Below, piece after piece: positions 32,014 through 43,477 of a DNA stretch of 64,000 nucleotides; position 1 is the stretch's first letter, and each line of letters begins with the position of its first letter. The notes below the pieces were generated by a model that had not been told where the DNA came from, made no database searches, and saw nothing but the letters and a program-made list of their open reading frames with translations. Source of the stretch: Chamaelirium japonicum (taxonomy: Eukaryota > Streptophyta > Magnoliopsida > Liliales > Melanthiaceae). Both the position numbers and the translations under genes were made by a program. The DNA lies in contig OX393553.1 of NCBI GenBank assembly GCA_947650365.1, positions 35,900,353 through 35,964,352 of the forward strand, written 5' to 3'.

Positions 32014-34518
32014 ATGGCTCCGGCGACAAGGGGACGCAGGCGACCGAGGACCCGTGCGAGGTCTGCGCGCAGCGAACCTCCTGTTGAGACCCCCCAGCCC
32101 CATGTCCCGCTCAGTGACCAGCTCCTGTTGGAGATGTTGGCCACCCAGCGGGCCATGATGGAGGAACTGACGCGACTGCGTCAGGTTCCGGCGGCCAGCC
32201 GACGGTCCGCGCCGGCGAAGACGGCACCTCCGGTGCTGCCACCAGCTTCAACATCGCGCCCGCCCACGAACATTCCGGCTCGGCAGGTTTCCCATCCGGA
32301 ACCTCCGGCCGAGAGAGCGGCCGTGCGCGGGGTGCCGAAAACCCCGCTTACGAGGTTGCAGAAGCTAGTAACCCAGCGGTCCAGCAACCAGGCGACCTCA
32401 CGGGCGACCATCCCTCGCCGCCGTAGCCGGAGCGTCGATTCAAACGAGTCGGAGGCGAGGTCTCTAGAGCGGGATTGCGACCCGCGCCATCGACGACGAG
32501 AGAAAGAGCCCGCGGTGGCTATACCTTCCGAAGTTCAAGAGGCAACGGCCTCCCACCGACCAACCGCTGAGCTGAAGGAGCCCGCGGGCGAACAGCGAGG
32601 AGGCCGCCGAGCGGTAGCCCCCGAGGGTCGCCGCGGGGAGGATTCAAACCTCCCTCGAGGGAGCATGCACGACCCCCTAGGACCTGCGCAGCAGCCTCTG
32701 GGAGTTTTCCCCGGGCACTGGCAGCGGCCTAACGCGACGGTAGACCTGCTGGAGGACCTCGCCGCCCACGGGGGTAGCTCGCCCTTCACGAGCGAGGTGC
32801 ACCAAGGGGGTTTCCCTCACCATTGGACCCCGCCTAAGTTTGTACTGTTCGATGGATCGTAAGATCCAGTCGACCATCTATTGGCTTACCGAAAGCTGTT
32901 ATTTTTCCGGGACCAAGACCATGTCTTGTGCCGGGCTTTCCCGAGTAGCATGACGGGCTCGGCGCTAAACTGGTTTCACAAACTGTCATCGGGCACCATT
33001 CCGGACTTCCCTACTCTCTCCAGATTGTTTCTGGAGCAGTACCGCTGCAACAGACAACCCCCTAAGAGGATCGAGTCCCTCTTCACCTTGGCCATGGGAG
33101 CCCGTGAAACCCTTCGAAGCTTCGCGACGCGCTTTCGAAGCGCCTACCTCGCTCTGGAGGATGCTGTCGGCCAAGACCGCACAACGGTGAGCGCTTTTCG
33201 GAACGCCCTCCCCGAGGGAAGCAAACTTCATGACGCGCTGGTAATTAAGGATCCCCGCACGATCGTCAAGCTCTTCGCCCTTGTCCAGCAACACATCAAG
33301 CTCGAAGATGCGGTGTTAGACCGGAAGGGAAAGGCAGTCGAGCAGCGACCTCCTCCGGCTCTGCGACCTCTTGTCGTTAAGGCCGTGGAGAGGCGGGAGG
33401 TGCCACTGGTGATACCTTTGCTCGGACCGCCCGCAGCTCCTGCCGTGCAGCCCGCTAAAATCCCCGCGGTGGTCGCTGGAAGGCCAACGAACTGGCGCCT
33501 GCCTCCGGGACCCGGGGAGCGGGATTTCACCGTGTTAACCCACTCGCCAGGGCAAGTCTTTCATCAGATCCGGAATGAACCTTTCTTTCAGTACCCACCA
33601 CCCCTGCAGGTCGGGGAGCCCGGCACTACCGACAACACGAGGCGGTGCGCCTTTCATCGCAGCCCCGGGCATCACACCAACAGATGCCGGGCTCTGAAGA
33701 ACCACCTCGAGGACTTGGTCGCCCAAGGACACTTGGATCAGTTCATTTCGCCTCCAAGGAGATTCGAGGTGATACCGGCGCGGGCTCCTCGGGAGGGAGA
33801 TCGCCCGGGGCCCACTGAGCCCGCCCTGCCTCCACCTCCCCCGGGAGGGCTGGCGGTCTGTCACACCATCAGCGGGCGCCTGAGCGGCCCAAGATCCAGC
33901 AACGAGGTTCGCCGGCAAGTTAGAGAGATGGAGCGGGCCCAGAAGGTATTCTCCATTTCTCTAACCCCTGTATTGCTCCAAACACCAAGGATAGAAGCCC
34001 GAGACTTCATTTGGTTCTTGGAGGAGGACATGGCCGGGGTGGTTACCCCCCACAATGATCCCCTCGTCATACGCCTTATGATGGCGAACATCGAGGTAAG
34101 GCGGGTCCTGGTTGACCCGGGAAGTGCCGTAGATATTCTGTTCTTGTCGGCCTTCCAGCGAATGGGGTTGAGACAAGTTGACTTGTCTCCCTCAACGGGC
34201 TCGCTCACCGGTTTCACTGGCGAGGTCGCTAAGGTGGCAGGGGAGATAACCCTCACCGTGACGGCGGGCCCGGAGGTACGTCAAGTCCGTTTCGCGGTGG
34301 TGGATGGGCAGTCCGCTTTCAATGCCATCCTAGGGCGACCTTGGCTGAGGCAGATGAAAGCGGTGTCCTCGCCTAATCACCAGGCCCTCAAATTCCCCAC
34401 TAACGGAGGAGTTGTGGTAATTCGAGGCGATCAGGTCGCTGCTACCAGGTGCGAGCAGGACGTCTCTCACCTCGCAGACGTTGAGGTCGCTGAGGCCAAG
34501 AGGCCCGCGCCCTCCTAG
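32014..34518 (+). pseudogene. Ty3/gypsy gag-protease, one internal TAA
   Basis: The first ATG in frame is 32014. The N-terminal region (to about 32800) is Arg/Pro-rich. The capsid-like Gag region spans the nonsense codon TAA at 32860-32862 (context FDGS-stop-DPVDH) and continues with SALNWFHKL and FATRFRSAY. Near 33640 is a Tat-style zinc-binding motif, CAFHRSPGHHTNRC. The aspartic protease is at about 34090-34350 (LVDPGSAVDILF, then AILGRPWL). The frame ends at TAG 34516-34518, followed by CAA TTA, in the same frame as pol. The TAA looks like a true lesion; the TAG may be a programmed leaky stop. Confidence 0.85.
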
Positions 34519-34524
34519 CAATTA
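34516..34524 (+). promoter_or_regulatory. Candidate stop-codon readthrough signal between gag-pro and pol
   Basis: TAG CAA TTA. UAG followed by CAR YYA is the classical tobamovirus-type leaky stop. Pol continues in the same frame, open on both sides of the stop, with no AUG until well inside. This is the expected layout for Gag-Pol made by readthrough. Confidence 0.65.
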
Positions 34525-37500
34525 ACGCCCACCTCGAGCGGGCTCCCCCAAAGCCCGAGAGAGGTCGCCTCGCTTAGATCCCCTACTTCACTCCTGGGTG
34601 GGAGCGGCGTGGATCTTGAGCTCGAGGAGAAAGGTCGCCTACCAGGGTCCCAGGGAGGAAGTTTTCCCGTTGCCGAGCCATTGCAAGAGGTCAACATCGG
34701 TGGCGAGGACGGACCAAGGGTTGTCCATCTCGGGACCTCGCTAACCAAGGGCGAGGTCCTGGCCTTAACCAACATACTCAGGGAATATCGTGACGTATTC
34801 GCCTGGAGCTTCGCGGACATGCCAGGGATTGACCCGGAGGTCGCCTGTCATCGTCTGCACACCCTGAAAGAATTCCCGCCGGTCAAGCAAAAAGCTCGGC
34901 ACATACCGGCTACGAAGTCCATTGCAGTGGTGGCGGAGATAGACAAGCTAGAGCGAGCTGGCTTCATACGCGAGGCGCACTTCCCCGAGTGGATCTCCAA
35001 TATCGTGGCGGTGCCCAAGAAGAGCGGGGCGGTCAGAGTGTGCATTGACTTCTCCGACCTCAATAAAGCATGCCCGAAGGACGATTTCTCTCTTCCGCGG
35101 ATAGGCGTGCTGGTCGACGCAGCTGTCGGGTTCCAGGCTTTGTCCTTTATGGACGGATATTCGGGGTATAACCAGATACCTCTCCACGTCGAAGATCAAG
35201 AGAAGACCGCTTTCTATTCTGGGGTAGGGTACCAGAAGCTATTCTGCTATCGAGTAATGCCTTTCGGACTTAAGAACGCTGGAGCGACCTACCAAAGGTT
35301 AGTCACCCAGATGTTCAAGGGTCAGATCGGCAGGAATGTCGAAGTTTATGTAGACGACCTCCTGGTGAAAAGTCGAAAGCGAGAGGGGCATGTCGCCGAT
35401 CTCCGCGAAACCTTCGAAGTATTGAGAAAGTACCAAATGAGACTGAACCCGGCAAAGTGCGCATTCGGGGTGACTTCTAGGAAATTCCTAGGGTACCTGG
35501 TCACCCACAGGGGGATCGAGGCCGACCCTGGACAAATCCGAGCACTTGTCGAGATGCCCGCACCAAGAACCCGGCAGGAAGTCCAGAGATTGAGCGGGCG
35601 AATCGCCGCGCTAAATCGGTTCATCTCCAAATCTTCAGATAATTGCCGACCTCTTTTCGAGCTACTTCGAAAAGGAGCGAGCATTTGTTGGGATGAAAAG
35701 TGTGAGCACGCCTTTCAAAAGATCAAGGACTATCTGGCGAGCCCGCCAATCCTAGCGGCGCCCAAAGATGGCGCCGAACTTGGCGTATATCTTGCGGTCA
35801 CAGAGAACGCTGTAAGCGGGGTCCTTGTTGTGGAAGAAGCTAAGGTGGAGCGGCCTGTCTACTTTGTAAGCCACACAATGCTTCCCGCCGAGCTCCGGTA
35901 TCGACCAATCGAGAAGGTCGCATTGGCCTTGGTCCTTACCGCGAGAAAGCTTCACCCCTACTTCTCGGCGCACACTGTCAAAGTTATCACGGAGCACCCT
36001 CTGAAGAGCGCGCTCTCCAGACCCTCGGTAGCCGGCAGGCTCTACCGATGGTCCGCCGAGCTCGCCGCCTATGGTTTGGAGTATGTCCCTCGAGTTGCTA
36101 TCAAAGGGCAGGCTCTCGCCGATTTCTTGGCGGACTTCCCAATAGAAGAACCGGTCCAGTACCAGGAGGATGAGCCAACTGAGGCACACCCTGGGAAGGC
36201 GAGGTTCTTGGACAACCAAGGCGAGCTTCCTCCAACTAAGCATTCAGAGATGGCGGGCTGGGAGTTATTCATCGACGGATCCTCCAACGCTTTGGGGGCC
36301 GGGATCGGGGTTGCACTGATCGCCCAATCAATACTTCTTGAGAAATCAGTCCGGCTGGATTTCGCTGCAACCAACAACGAGGCAGAGTATGAGGCACTGC
36401 TCGCCGGGCTAAATCTCGCCCAAGAAGTAGGCGCCAAACGGTTAAAGGTGTTCAGCAATTCCCAGCTGATCATTTGTCAAATCAACGGGGATTATGCCTC
36501 CCGGGATGTGCGAATGACGGGCTACCTGGGTTTGGTAAAAGGAAAGGCCGCAGAATTCGAAAAGATCTCCTTCGAGCAAATCCCTCGAGCCGATAATAGG
36601 CGAGCTGATGCTTTGGCAAACGCTGCCTCCCTGCTGGGGACATCAGAAGGTCGCCAGATTCTCATCGAGGTCCAAAGTCAGTCCCGGCTCCAACTGATAG
36701 AGCCCGCTGTTAACCAAGTCTCTGCCGACGTACCACCCGGTGGGTGGACCGCCCCCTTTCTTCATTTTCTCCAGAAGGGCGAGCTTCCAGAGGATAGAGA
36801 GGAAGCCCGGCGAGTGGAGAAATGCGCTGGGCGCTACCTCATTCGCTGGGATCGCCTTTTTCGAAGATCTTTTGGCGGGCCAAATCTTTGTTGCATCGAG
36901 AGCCCGGAGACCGAAGAAGTTCTGAATTGCATTCACTCGGGCGAGCTGGGAAACCACGCTGGTGGGCGGTCTCTAGCTGCGAAAGTACGGAAGCAAGGAT
37001 ACTGGTGGCCCACTCTGGAGCAAGACGCTTTGAAGGTCGCACAAAGCTGCCTCCAATGCCAGAAGCACGCCACGACAAATCATATGCCCGCAGAAGAGCT
37101 GCATCCTCTGGCGAGCCCATGGCCTTTCCAGCAATGGGGACTGGACATAGTGGGACCTTTCCCCGTGTCAGCCCGGCAAAAGAAATTCATCTTAGTGGCT
37201 ACGGACTACTTCACCAAATGGGTGGAAGCGGTCCCGCTAGCTAAGATAGGTGAGAAGCAAGTGAAAGACTTCATTTGGAAGAACATTTTCTACCGGTTCG
37301 GTCTGCCTCGGGTACTTATCACCGACAATGGTCGCCAGTTCGACAATTGCTTGATCAGAAGCTTTTGCGTTGAATATGGAGTTGACTTAAGGTTTTCGTC
37401 CCCAAGGTACCCTCAAAGCAACGGGCAGGCCGAAGCAACTAATCGCGTGATCCTAGACAACCTCAAGAAAAGGCTGGAAGGGAAAAAAGGATTGTGGGAG

Positions 37501-37980
37501 CAGGAGCTCGATGGAGTCTTGTGGGCCTATCGCACTACTCCATGTCGCTCAACTAACGAGTCCCCTTTCAGTCTCACTTTTGGTTGCGAAGCCGTGCTAC
37601 CCATCGAAGCCGAGCTGCCCACTGAAAGAAGGCTTGCGTCGAAGGAGGTCGACAACGGCAAACTGCTCGCCGACTCCCTCGACCAGCTCGAAGAACGACG
37701 AGAGCGCGCTAACCTGCACCTCGCCGGGTACCGGCAAGAAATGAAGCGCGCCTACGACAAGAAAGTTCGCCACCGAGCATTCAAGACTGGCGATCTGGTA
37801 TTGAGAAAGGTGTTCGCAAACACGCAGGAGCCTAACGCAGGGAAGCTCGCGGCGAACTGGGAAGGCCCCTACATAGTACGCGAAGCACGAGGCTCGGGGG
37901 CTTACCAGTTGATGACCGCTGAAGGCGACCCATTAGAGCGACCTTGGAATGCTATACATCTCCGAAAATTTTATGCCTAA
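34519..37980 (+). CDS. Ty3/gypsy pol: RT, RNase H, RNase H-like domain, integrase
   Basis: Open from the leaky stop to 37980, about 1150 residues. RT has VRVCIDFSDLNKACPKDDF, MPFGLKNAGATYQ and the active site YVDDLLV at about 35345. RNase H follows (about 35690-36080). A second, plant-Tat-type RNase H-like domain has WELFIDGSSNALGAGIG at about 36260 and NNEAEYEALLAGL. Integrase begins with an HHCC finger (HAGGRSLAAKV..CLQCQKH, about 36955-37075), then the DDE core: WGLDIVGPF, ITDNGRQFDN, YPQSNGQAEATN. All key catalytic residues are present and no stop interrupts it. It makes and integrates the element's cDNA. Confidence 0.95.
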   Translation, partial: QLTPTSSGLPQSPREVASLRSPTSLLGGSGVDLELEEKGRLPGSQGGSFPVAEPLQEVNIGGEDGPRVVHLGTSLTKGEVLALTNILREYRDVFAWSFADMPGIDPEVACHRLHTLKEFPPVKQKARHIPATKSIAVVAEIDKLERAGFIREAHFPEWISNIVAVPKKSGAVRVCIDFSDLNKACPKDDFSLPRIGVLVDAAVGFQALSFMDGYSGYNQIPLHVEDQEKTAFYSGVGYQKLFCYRVMPFGLKNAGATYQRLVTQMFKGQIGRNVEVYVDDLLVKSRKREGHVADLRETFEVLRKYQMRLNPAKCAFGVTSRKFLGYLVTHRGIEADPGQIRALVEMPAPRTRQEVQRLSGRIAALNRFISKSSDNCRPLFELLRKGASICWDEKCEHAFQKIKDYLASPPILAAPKDGAELGVYLAVTENAVSGVLVVEEAKVERPVYFVSHTMLPAELRYRPIEKVALALVLTARKLHPYFSAHTVKVITEHPLKSALSRPSVAGRLYRWSAELAAYGLEYVPRVAIKGQALADFLADFPIEEPVQYQEDEPTEAHPGKARFLDNQGELPPTKHSEMAGWELFIDGSSNALGAGIGVALIAQSILLEKSVRLDFAATNNEAEYEALLAGLNLAQEVGAKRLKVFSNSQLIICQINGDYASRDVRMTGYLGLVKGKAAEFEKISFEQIPRADNRRADALANAASLLGTSEGRQILIEVQSQSRLQLIEPAVNQVSADVPPGGWTAPFLHFLQKGELPEDREEARRVEKCAGRYLIRWDRLFRRSFGGPNLCCIESPETEEVLNCIHSGELGNHAGGRSLAAKVRKQGYWWPTLEQDALKVAQSCLQCQKHATTNHMPAEELHPLASPWPFQQWGLDIVGPFPVSARQKKFILVATDYFTKWVEAVPLAKIGEKQVKDFIWKNIFYRFGLPRVLITDNGRQFDNCLIRSFCVEYGVDLRFSSPRYPQSNGQAEATNRVILDNLKKRLEGKKGLWEQELDGVLWAYRTTPCRSTNESPFSLTFGCEAVLPIEAELPTERRLASKEVDNGKLLADSLDQLEERRERANLHLAGYRQEMKRAYDKKVRHRAFKTGDLVLRKVFANTQEPNAGKLAANWEGPYIVREARGSGAYQLMTAEGDPLERPWNAIHLRKFYA

Positions 37981-38084
37981 GACCAGTCGTTTTTTGTAAG
38001 TCATTTTCTAAAGTTATGAATGAACGATAGAGGATTCAACAAAGAATTTAACTCGGAAGCTCGGCGCAGAAAGAGCCCGCATGA

Positions 38085-38440
38085 TCTATAAAGTGTAGTC
38101 CGCCGCTGAGTGGACTTAAAGCAAGACCGGGATCCTCAGAGGCAGCCAATGGGCGACCTTGAGCTTCCCGGGGCAGTCCGTCGTTGTGCGGACTTAATGC
38201 AAGACCGGGATCCACAGAGGCAGCCAGTGGGCGACCTTGAGATTCCCGGGGCAGTCCGCCGTTGCGCGGACTTAAAGCAAGACCGGGATCCTCAGAGGCA
38301 GCCAGTGGGCGACCTTGAGATTCCCGGGACAGTCCGCCGTTGCGCGGACTTAAAGCAAGACCGGGATCCTCAGAGGCAGTCAGTGGGCGACCTTGAGATT
38401 CCTGGGGAAGTCCGCTGCCTAGTGGACTCTAAATCTAACC
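38085..38440 (+). repeat. 78-bp tandem repeat array downstream of pol
   Basis: About four and a half copies of a 78-bp unit with landmarks GCAAGACCGGGATCC and GGGCGACCTTGAG. 78 is divisible by three, so the array stays open on + (26-residue repeat with DRDPQRQP) but has no sign of being a gene. Confidence 0.93.
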
Positions 38441-38892
38441 GGGATCCTTCGCGTTCACCTGCCATGAACGAAAGCATCCTGGCGTGGGCGTACCCCTCAA
38501 AGGGCAAGTCCGCTGAACAGGATCATCGAGGGAAATTAACCGGGCAGGGGGCAGCTAGCACTTATTAGTTTTCTTCAAAAATAAAAATGGTTTAAGTCTC
38601 TGAGTGTAGGGAAGTTTTTGAAGTCATTTGGTTCGCTTATCGTTTTCCGGGCTCAGAGACTGCATTGAGTTTTAGCGAGCATGCCGAGTTTTTCGTTTTC
38701 ATATACTTTAAAATAAAAAGGTTGAATCGAATTAGCTGCCTCGCCCGGGGTATCACTCTCGAGATCGCTGCGAAACTCCTAAAGCGGACTCATGAGCGAC
38801 ACAGAGAAAGAAAGAAACACATAGGCGAGCTCAAAAAGATGAAAATTTCATTGATTGACAAAAGTTTTAAGAACAGTTACAAGGTTGCGAGC

Positions 38893-41388
38893 TCAAGGCT
38901 TGCTAGTCTCCGCCCCACTGTCGTCCCCTCGGCGCCGCTTCTTCGACCTCTCGGTCTTGTACTTTTCCACAGCGGCCAGGGCGCCTTTCTTGAGGAGATC
39001 GTCCAGCTGGGCTTGGAGGCGACCTTGTTGAGCCCGAAGGCCTTCGGCGTGCGTCTCCTTCAGGGCGGCGATCTCTGTCTTCAGAGCAGCGACCTCGCCT
39101 TGAAGTTGAGCCGCCTCCTTCCTAGCGGCCTCTCTGGCAGGGACGGCCTCGTCCCGCTCCGCCACGGCCTTTTTGAGGTCGTCGGAGGTCTTGAGCTGGG
39201 CCGTCTCTAGCTCGGCCATGCCCGACACTAGGGTCGCGACCCTCAGGCGGAGCTCCTCCGTCTTTTTCAGGGCCCCGGCCTGCGAAGCCCGCTGGAGCTC
39301 GTGGATGTGCTCGTCCACCTTGCGCTCAGACCCCCGAAGGGAATCGTCGAACAAGGCGGCCAGCGCCTTCCCGGCCTCAGCGACCTCCGCGGCCAGTGCC
39401 TGGCTCTGTTTCTGCGCCTGCATAAGGAAGATGAAAAAGTTAGAAAGTTTAACATTTTTGGCGTAAAGGCAGAGAGAGCAAGAGGTACCTCGGCCAGGCG
39501 TTCGCTTATGGAAGCGAAGGGGGCTCGGGCGAAGACGTTGCGGCCCAACAGCTGCCGCATGTAATAGGGCGCCCTTCCCTCCTCCGCAGAGGAGCCCGCG
39601 CTGGGACCCCCCGGAGCTTCGGTAGGAGGAGGCATGCCGGGGGAAGGAGTGGGGGCTGGCACCTCCCCCGGGCAAGCTCCGACTGCTGCCGGGCTCGGAG
39701 GGTCCGCCCTGGCCACTTTGGCCTCCGACTCCGAGCTGGAGGACTCAGAGTCGGAGCCAATGTCTACAAAGCTAGGGGACCTGTAGACCAGGTCCCCCAG
39801 GCCCTGCTGGGAGCCCGCTCCCTCCTGGCCCTCTAGTGGAGGAGAGGCCTGAGGGGCGGGAGCTGGAGCTGCCGCCGGCGAGGAGGTCGCAGCAGTGGCG
39901 TTGGATTCACCCTGCTGGACCCCTGCCACGTCGGTAGGAGGTGGAAGCTCCTGCCCGCTCGGCCCCGCCCCTGGTGCGGAAACTGGTGGAGCTGGGGGCT
40001 TCTCCACTTGGGCAGAAGCGGCAGGTTCCGCCCGGGAAGGTTGAGGAGCGGGCTCTTCCTCCTCGGAGTCCGTCCAGCTTGCTCCGAGTCCAAGCCCGCC
40101 TCCTCCAGCGCTTTTCGCCGCTGCTCCATCTGGACGTTCGAAGGCGCGGGCCTCGCGAGCTTTACCTTCTTCTTCCCGCGGACCTCCATCTCCGGCGTCA
40201 GCACTGCTACACGGAGAGGAACGGTCAGGTCGCCGGGGAAGTTGCCCATTAAAATCTGAGCCATCCCGGACTCGACTTCCGCCATGGTTAGCGGGAGGTC
40301 GACGTTAGGGTTGTCGGGCTCGACCATTTGAATCTTGCGGCGAACAATAGGAGTTGGGGCAGGCGGCTGACCTGGGCCGACGTCCGGGCGAGGAGGTGGA
40401 GCAGGAGCGAAGGCTTCGCCCTGGCGGAGCATCTCCATGGTGTCGGGGTCGTTGAGGCGGATGGGCGAAGCCCGCCTCCGGACCGTCTTCTTGCGGGGGT
40501 TGCCTCCCTTGAACTCCCCGCCCCCTTGCTGGCCCCTTTGGAGGGAGGAGGGACGTTCTGCATCGGCGGAATAGCGCCGATATCCTCCTCCTTCTTCTTC
40601 CGGACGGTCTTCTGCTTCAGCAGAATAGCGCCGGTCTTCCCGTCCCTCAGCTGGAAGGCGAAGTCGGGAGCAGTGATCCTCTCTGGAGTCCGCCCCCCGA
40701 GGTAGTAGAGGATCGCCTCGTCCAGAGATCGCTCCCGGTCGGGAGCGATGCACTTCTTCTTCCCTGCCCGGAAGAGGGAGATCTCCCGGAAGACCGCCGT
40801 CGGGGGAACCCCGGGGTGAGCCGGGACTCCGCTGTGCCGCCCGCGCCAGTCGTCGACCGCCACGAAAGGATAGTCCTTCCAGTGGCGGTCCTTGCTCTCG
40901 ATGGTGGAGAAGGGGAGCACCTCGCCAGGCCGCCCGGCGAGGTAGAAGTAGCCGCAGCCCGCGGTGCTGAAGACCAGCCCGGGCTTGAGGAGCCACTTTT
41001 TGAGCAAGTAGCTCAGTGGGATCCTCGCCTTCAGGGCGGTCTCCAGCTGGGACAGCCCGTAGAGTATCCCCCAGGAGTTTCCTGAGAGCTGGGCGGGGCA
41101 AAGCCCCGTCAACTCCAGGAACTCCCCGGCAAGATGACTCAGGGGGAACCGCAGCCCAGACCACAGCAGCCCGACAGAAGCTACTGTACCCTGGGGCGGC
41201 CTCCCCGAGAGTCGCATCTTGGTGATGAGGATCTCCCGAGGGAGATCGATCGCCGCCCGGATACTGTCCCCGACGGGCACCCCGATCGGGTTCTGCAGCC
41301 AGACCACCGCCCTCTCAGCGGCGGGCTCAGAAGCCTGATCGGCGGCAGCAGCGGCGGCAGCAGCAGCAGCATCGGCAGCGGACGCCAT
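38893..41388 (-). pseudogene. Antisense gene of the Tat element (extra ORF), two frameshifts
   Basis: Runs opposite to gag-pol. First ATG at 41388 (MASAADAAAA). The N-terminal half has a conserved-looking globular region (LRFPLSHLAGEFLELTGLCP, QLSGNSWGILYGL), like the 'putative gypsy-type transposon' family linked to antisense ORFs in plant Tat elements. The middle is Pro/Ala-rich and acidic. A 68-bp GT/AG intron (39488-39421) joins in phase to a second exon encoding a coiled coil and a basic tail (KTERSKKRRRG), ending at 38893. Frame changes near 40525 and 40075 break this copy, though each side stays open. Function unknown. Confidence 0.8.
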
Positions 41389-41473
41389 GAAAGCAGAAGG
41401 GCTAAGGCGGGCTGAAAGCAAAGCAAGAGGGGAGAGCTGTTTTCACGCAGCGGTGAAAATCGCCCCCCATCCC

Positions 41474-41482
41474 CTATTTATA
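41474..41482 (-). promoter_or_regulatory. TATA box for the antisense gene
   Basis: On the minus strand the sequence is TATAAATAG, about 90 bp upstream of the antisense ATG at 41388. This would place the start site about 55-60 bp before it, a plausible independent plant promoter inside the retroelement. Confidence 0.6.
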
Positions 41483-41801
41483 GACGGGTGAGAGGCAGGC
41501 GAATCAAGCCGCAGTTAATGCCCGAGCGCGCTCGGCGAGGCGACGCGACGGCAATCGAAGCGACAGCTCGCTCCTCTCCAATCGACAAGCGCCACGTGGG
41601 CCACGCGTGGAGAAGGCTGCGCCGACGCCGACACTATCATTTACTGACAAAAGAGGAGCGAATCAGAGCGAGACACGTGTCCCACGACAGCCGGAATCTC
41701 ATAATGAGATTTATCGTATCAACTTTGTATCTCGGGTTTCGCGTCGTGTTTACGGTGAAACGACCGCTGAAGATCTGGTGCGAAACCCAAGCCACATGAT
41801 C

Positions 41802-42239
41802 GCCTGCAGCTCGCCCGAGGCAGACCCTGACCGCGTGTGGCAAGCTCGCACCGGAAGGAGATCGCTCGTGGCTGACGCTCCCGGCCCGCCCAGCGTTTGT
41901 GAAATACTGGGAGTCAATACTCTCGACGCAGACCGCCCACGGCTGGTGCCCGCAGCTCGCCTGAGGCAGACCCTGACCGCGTGTGGCAAGCTCGCACCGG
42001 AAGGAGATCGCTCGTGGCTGACGCTCCCGGCCCGCCCAGCGTTTGTGAAATACTGGGAGTCAAAACTCTCGACGCAGACCGCCCACGGCTGGTGCCCGCA
42101 GCTCGCCCGAGGCAGACCCTGACCGCGTGTGGCAAGCTCGCACCGGAAGGAGATCGCTCGTGGCTGACGCTCCCGGCCCGCCCAGCGTTTGTGAAATACT
42201 GGGAGTCAAAACTCTCGACGCAGATCGCCCACGGAAGGA
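41802..42239 (+). repeat. 146-bp tandem repeat array before the 3' LTR
   Basis: Three copies start at 41802, 41948 and 42094, with a partial fourth at 42240. Landmarks are GCAGCTCGCCCGAGGCAGAC and TGAAATACTGGGAGTCAA. Copies are almost identical. The array lies upstream of the antisense gene's TATA box. Confidence 0.93.
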
Positions 42240-42359
42240 GCCCGCAGCTCACGGGGTGGAGGTCACCAATGGCTGGTGCTCCCGGTCCGACCGGCGTATG
42301 CAATAAGACTCCTGAGCAAGCGTCAAAGTCTCCTTGGTCGCTCCCTCAGGAGGGGGTAA

Positions 42360-43477
42360 TGTTGGGGGTAGCTGAAACTCTCACAGGAGCTCGCCCCTCC
42401 CGTGCTCACCAAGTCATCTTGACAGGGAGCGGGATCCACATTGGGCAGAAGGGGCGTCAGGCTAAGAGCTCGTTCAGGAGCTCGCCTAAGCTCGTTCAGG
42501 AGCTCGCCCAAGCTCGCTCAGGAGCTCGCCTAAGCTCGTTCAGGAGCTCGCCTAAGCTCGCTCAGGAGCTCGCCTAAGCTCGTTCAGGAGCTCGCCTAAG
42601 CTCGTTTAGGAGCTCGCCTAGGCTCGCTCGGGAGCTCGCCCAAGCTCGCTCAGGAGCTCGCTTAAGCTCGTTCAGGAGCTCGCCTAGGCTCGCCCAGGAG
42701 CTCGCCCCCCCTGCTCGCCGAATCACCTTAACAGGGAGCGAGATCCACATTGGGCAGAAGGGGCCTCAGGCTAAGGGCTCGCTCGGGAGCTCACCCGAGC
42801 TCGCTCAGGAGCCCGCTCTAGCCCGTCCCGGAGCTCGCCTAAGTTCGCTAAAAGACTCCCCTATTTATCGAAGAGGTCGCTCCTGCGAGGTCCGACTCTT
42901 GATAGATGGGGAAGAAAAGGCGGAGCAACGGAGGGCGAGCTCGCCCTGGCTTCCCACCTGAGGTCGCCCGCAGTAGGGCAGCATGAGGGGCTGCCAGGTG
43001 TCGAAACCCCACTGAAGCTACGTGGATGATTGTAGTCCACGGAAGCCCGCCAGAGTCAGTTTTGAGACCTCCCAGATTTGAACATTCTAGAAGAGCCACC
43101 TGGCAGCAACCAGAAAGATGCTCTCCCCCACTCAAACCGCCTGGCAGGCTCGACGACAAAGAATGTCAGGGGCGCAAGTTCCAAGGATCGTCAGACCCAC
43201 GCGAGCCAGAACGTGGGGGTCTAGAAGGCTCTGGAAAGAATCTCCAAGTGTCGGGCAACGGTAGGTCACTAATGTCTATAAATGTCCACCCCCAGGCTCC
43301 AGAGTACAGGTTGGAAACCTTTTTCCCTTCCACTTTGGTATACAACAGCTCGCTGTTGTGCACTTGAGATTGACTTGAGCGTCGGAGGTCTGCGCTCCTA
43401 AGGGAGCCAGCCGTTCTCACGCTTTTTCTTTGTCTTGCAGGCAGCCCGCACGGACCAGCGAAAAATATCCCCAAACA
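42360..43477 (+). repeat. 3' LTR of the Tat-type element
   Basis: 1118 bp, TGTTGGGGGTAGC to CCCCAAACA, preceded by the purine tract GGAGGGGGTAA and followed by the TSD CATCG. Confidence 0.95.

Noticed and set aside
38110-38568. 152-residue frame with DRDPQRQP repeats as a gene
   Set aside because: The 78-bp array is a multiple of three, so it stays open by chance; no start context or conserved domain.
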